Assembly: GCA_029215795.1 (NCBI GenBank)
Contig: JARDYH010000005.1
Coordinates: 16,028,001 to 16,092,000, forward strand
Reading direction: 5' to 3'
From: Anniella stebbinsi
Taxonomy: Eukaryota; Chordata; Lepidosauria; Squamata; Anniellidae
DNA: 64,000 nucleotides
A program made the position numbers and the translations under genes. Positions within the stretch are counted from its first letter, which is position 1. Each line of letters starts with the position of its first letter. The notes under the pieces are model-generated. The model was not told the origin of the DNA. It did not search any database and saw only the letters and a program-made list of their open reading frames with translations. This document shows, piece after piece, positions 62,466 through 64,000 of the stretch.

Positions 62466-62785
62466 TAGGCTGACCAGATAAAATTCAGGTCAGGGCTCAT
62501 GTAACTTTAACAGTTGTAGAGAAAAGGGAATTTCAGCCAGTGTCATTTGTGTGCAATTAGTTCCTGGTGAAATTCCCTCTTCATCACAACAGTTAAAGTT
62601 GCAGGGGCCCTGCCTTCTTTTGTATATGGTCACTCTAGTATAGTGCCTGCACCTTTAACTGTTGTGATGAAGAGGGAATTTCACCAGGAACTAATTGCAT
62701 ACAAATGACACTGGCTGAAATTGCCTTTTCTCTACAACTGTTAAAGTTACATGAGCTCTGTCCTCCTTTTCATATGATCAGCCTA
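62466..62785. mobile_element. TAGGCTGACC palindromic hAT-type MITE, copy e
   Basis: A 320-bp near-palindrome beginning TAGGCTGACCAG and ending CATATGATCAGCCTA. Perfect 8-bp duplications ACAGTGAA lie at 62458 to 62465 and 62786 to 62793. It starts 52 bp from exon 4. Confidence 0.92.
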
Positions 62786-63332
62786 ACAGTGAAGGCTCCA
62801 TTACATAGGACAGCAGGTACTAAATCCATACTTCATACTTCCCTGAGCCAGTACCCTCCAGATGTGCTGCACTAGAACTCCCATCATCCCCATCCAGCCT
62901 GGCCAATGGCACATCTGGAAAACACCAGGTTGAGGAAGGCTGCTGCGCTTTGACCCAACACTGGTATGGTCTCAGGTGACCAGCTGCGCCTAACAAACCT
63001 GTTTACACAACCATTAGAGGTGGGAGCCCAATTCCTCTCTGCATCTGGTCAGTCGAGGCAGGGAAATTGGAAGCTGGGAAGAAGAGAGCCAACATGGCTG
63101 AAGTAAAGGGGACAAAGTAGTGGTGCCCTTGTTCTTAGAGTGTTGGCCTGTGATTGGAAAGACACAGGTTCCCCGTTCTGCCAATTTACAGAAGACGGGG
63201 AAAGTGGTGAGCAGGGAAAGAGTTCAGCATTCCCCTCTGCAAATCTCTCTTCTCCCCCCCCCCTTGGACAACTTTGGGAAGCAGCTTACATCTGAAGACA
63301 AGGATCTAAGATTGCCATGTGTAGTTCTAGGA

Positions 63333-63525
63333 GCATAGGAAGCTGCCTTCTACTGAGTCAGACCCGTGGTCCATTTAGCTCAGTATTGTTGTCATTGACT
63401 GGCAGCAATAGCTCTCCAGAGTTTCAGGCAGGATTCTTTCCCAGCCCTACCTGGAGATGCCAGGGACTGAACCTGGGACTTCCTGCAGGAAAAGCAGGGG
63501 CTCATCCACTGAGCCAAAGGTGCAT
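63333..63525 (-). mobile_element. tRNA-derived SINE, second family
   Basis: On the minus strand it begins TGGCTCAGTGGATGAGCC (A box), then CCAGGTTCAGTCCC (B box), then CATCTCCAGGTAGGGCTGG. It ends in the complement of GGAAGCTGCCTTCTACTGAG. A further 45-bp fragment of the same end lies at 63558 to 63602. Confidence 0.85.
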
Positions 63526-64000
63526 CCTGTGTGTCCTCAGGTACCATCTTTCTGGTAGGCATAGGGACATAGGAAGTTGCCTTATACCACTTCAGGCTAG
63601 TGCTGTGCCATTCTCATTCAATTTGATAGGAAAGAATTTGCTTTCGAAAAGAAATTCAAAGGAGGAGATATTTCAGAGAAATTATCATGGTTTTGGTTCA
63701 GGGTTCTCGTGCGTGCCTTACTTAGGAGATGGCCGAGGAGTGTGTGTGTCTGTGTCCTATCTTTCATTGTGCAGTCATCTTTTTGATAGCTTGTAACTTC
63801 CTTGGCTTCCTGTACTTCCCACCCAGAGGAAGACATAAATGTATTCCTCCCATAGGGCCTTTTCAGATCAGGAAGTGCAGGCAGCCTGGGAGACTGTAGA
63901 TCAATGGTGAGATAAGTAATAGAAAGAAAAATATAGACAGTACCCTCAGCCACCTCACAATGATGAGTTAAGGTCAAAAACAACACCCCCACACATTCAA

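Larger units (their letters stand above)
62415..64000. other. Intron 3, partial
   Basis: It holds a TAGGCTGACC copy (62466), a partial short palindrome (about 62845 to 62945) and SINE copies (63333 to 63602). No TSPN exon is seen here. Confidence 0.7.

Noticed and set aside
1..64000. CRISPR array, operon, prophage or other prokaryotic system
   Set aside because: The window has spliced vertebrate exons and eukaryotic transposons. Regular spacing of short exons is not a repeat-spacer array.

Overview
The window is vertebrate genomic DNA lying inside one large collagen gene read on the minus strand. Thirty-seven short exons (284 to 62414) fit together in one frame, all with GT donors and AG acceptors. 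Together they encode about 865 residues: the end of a thrombospondin-like N-terminal (TSPN) domain, a charged variable region, a short interrupted collagen segment, the N-telopeptide-like linker, and 510 residues (170 triplets) of perfect Gly-X-Y helix. Exon sizes of 45, 54, 90 and 108 bp are those of fibrillar collagens of the type V/XI group. Several features point to the alpha-3(V) chain, COL5A3, rather than COL5A1, COL11A1 or COL11A2: a Lys/Arg/Gly-rich exon in the variable region, FDG after the GEP segment, the MIMLP-FQFGG linker, LSMKGPPG at the helix start, and [14 protein letters not shown]. These comparisons are from memory of the family. The first three exons and the second half of the helix plus C-propeptide lie outside the window.

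The organism is probably a squamate reptile. The evidence is the repeat content: CR1/L3-type LINEs and many of their short 3' ends, an L1 of lizard type, tRNA-derived SINEs with A and B boxes, long microsatellites, and very many small DNA transposons. This is inference, and a turtle or tuatara cannot be excluded from the sequence alone. No second gene on either strand is supported.

Layout in transcript order (high to low coordinates): exon 4 (TSPN) at 62.3 kb, exon 5 at 56.0 kb, a basic exon 6 at 53.5 kb, a Thr-rich exon 7 at 49.3 kb, an acidic Tyr-rich exon 8 at 47.3 kb, the short collagen segment (exons 9 to 12) at 43.2 to 41.7 kb, the linker exon 13 at 39.2 kb, then helix exons 14 to 40 down to position 284. 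Exon numbers follow the usual V/XI layout and are provisional. Introns are larger at the 5' end of the gene and filled with transposons; every helix exon is an exact multiple of three, so skipping any one would keep the frame.

The most striking non-genic content is DNA transposons whose target-site duplications can be read directly. One palindromic family of about 315 bp (starting TAGGCTGACC) has five copies, all with perfect 8-bp duplications. A 1075-bp CpG-rich foldback element has a perfect 8-bp duplication and two relatives. A short palindromic family (starting CAGGGGTGG) has at least eight copies, mostly with duplications centred on TA. Several 3-bp-duplication elements look like Harbinger. 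Nested insertions give a relative order of activity. No wholly new gene system was found.
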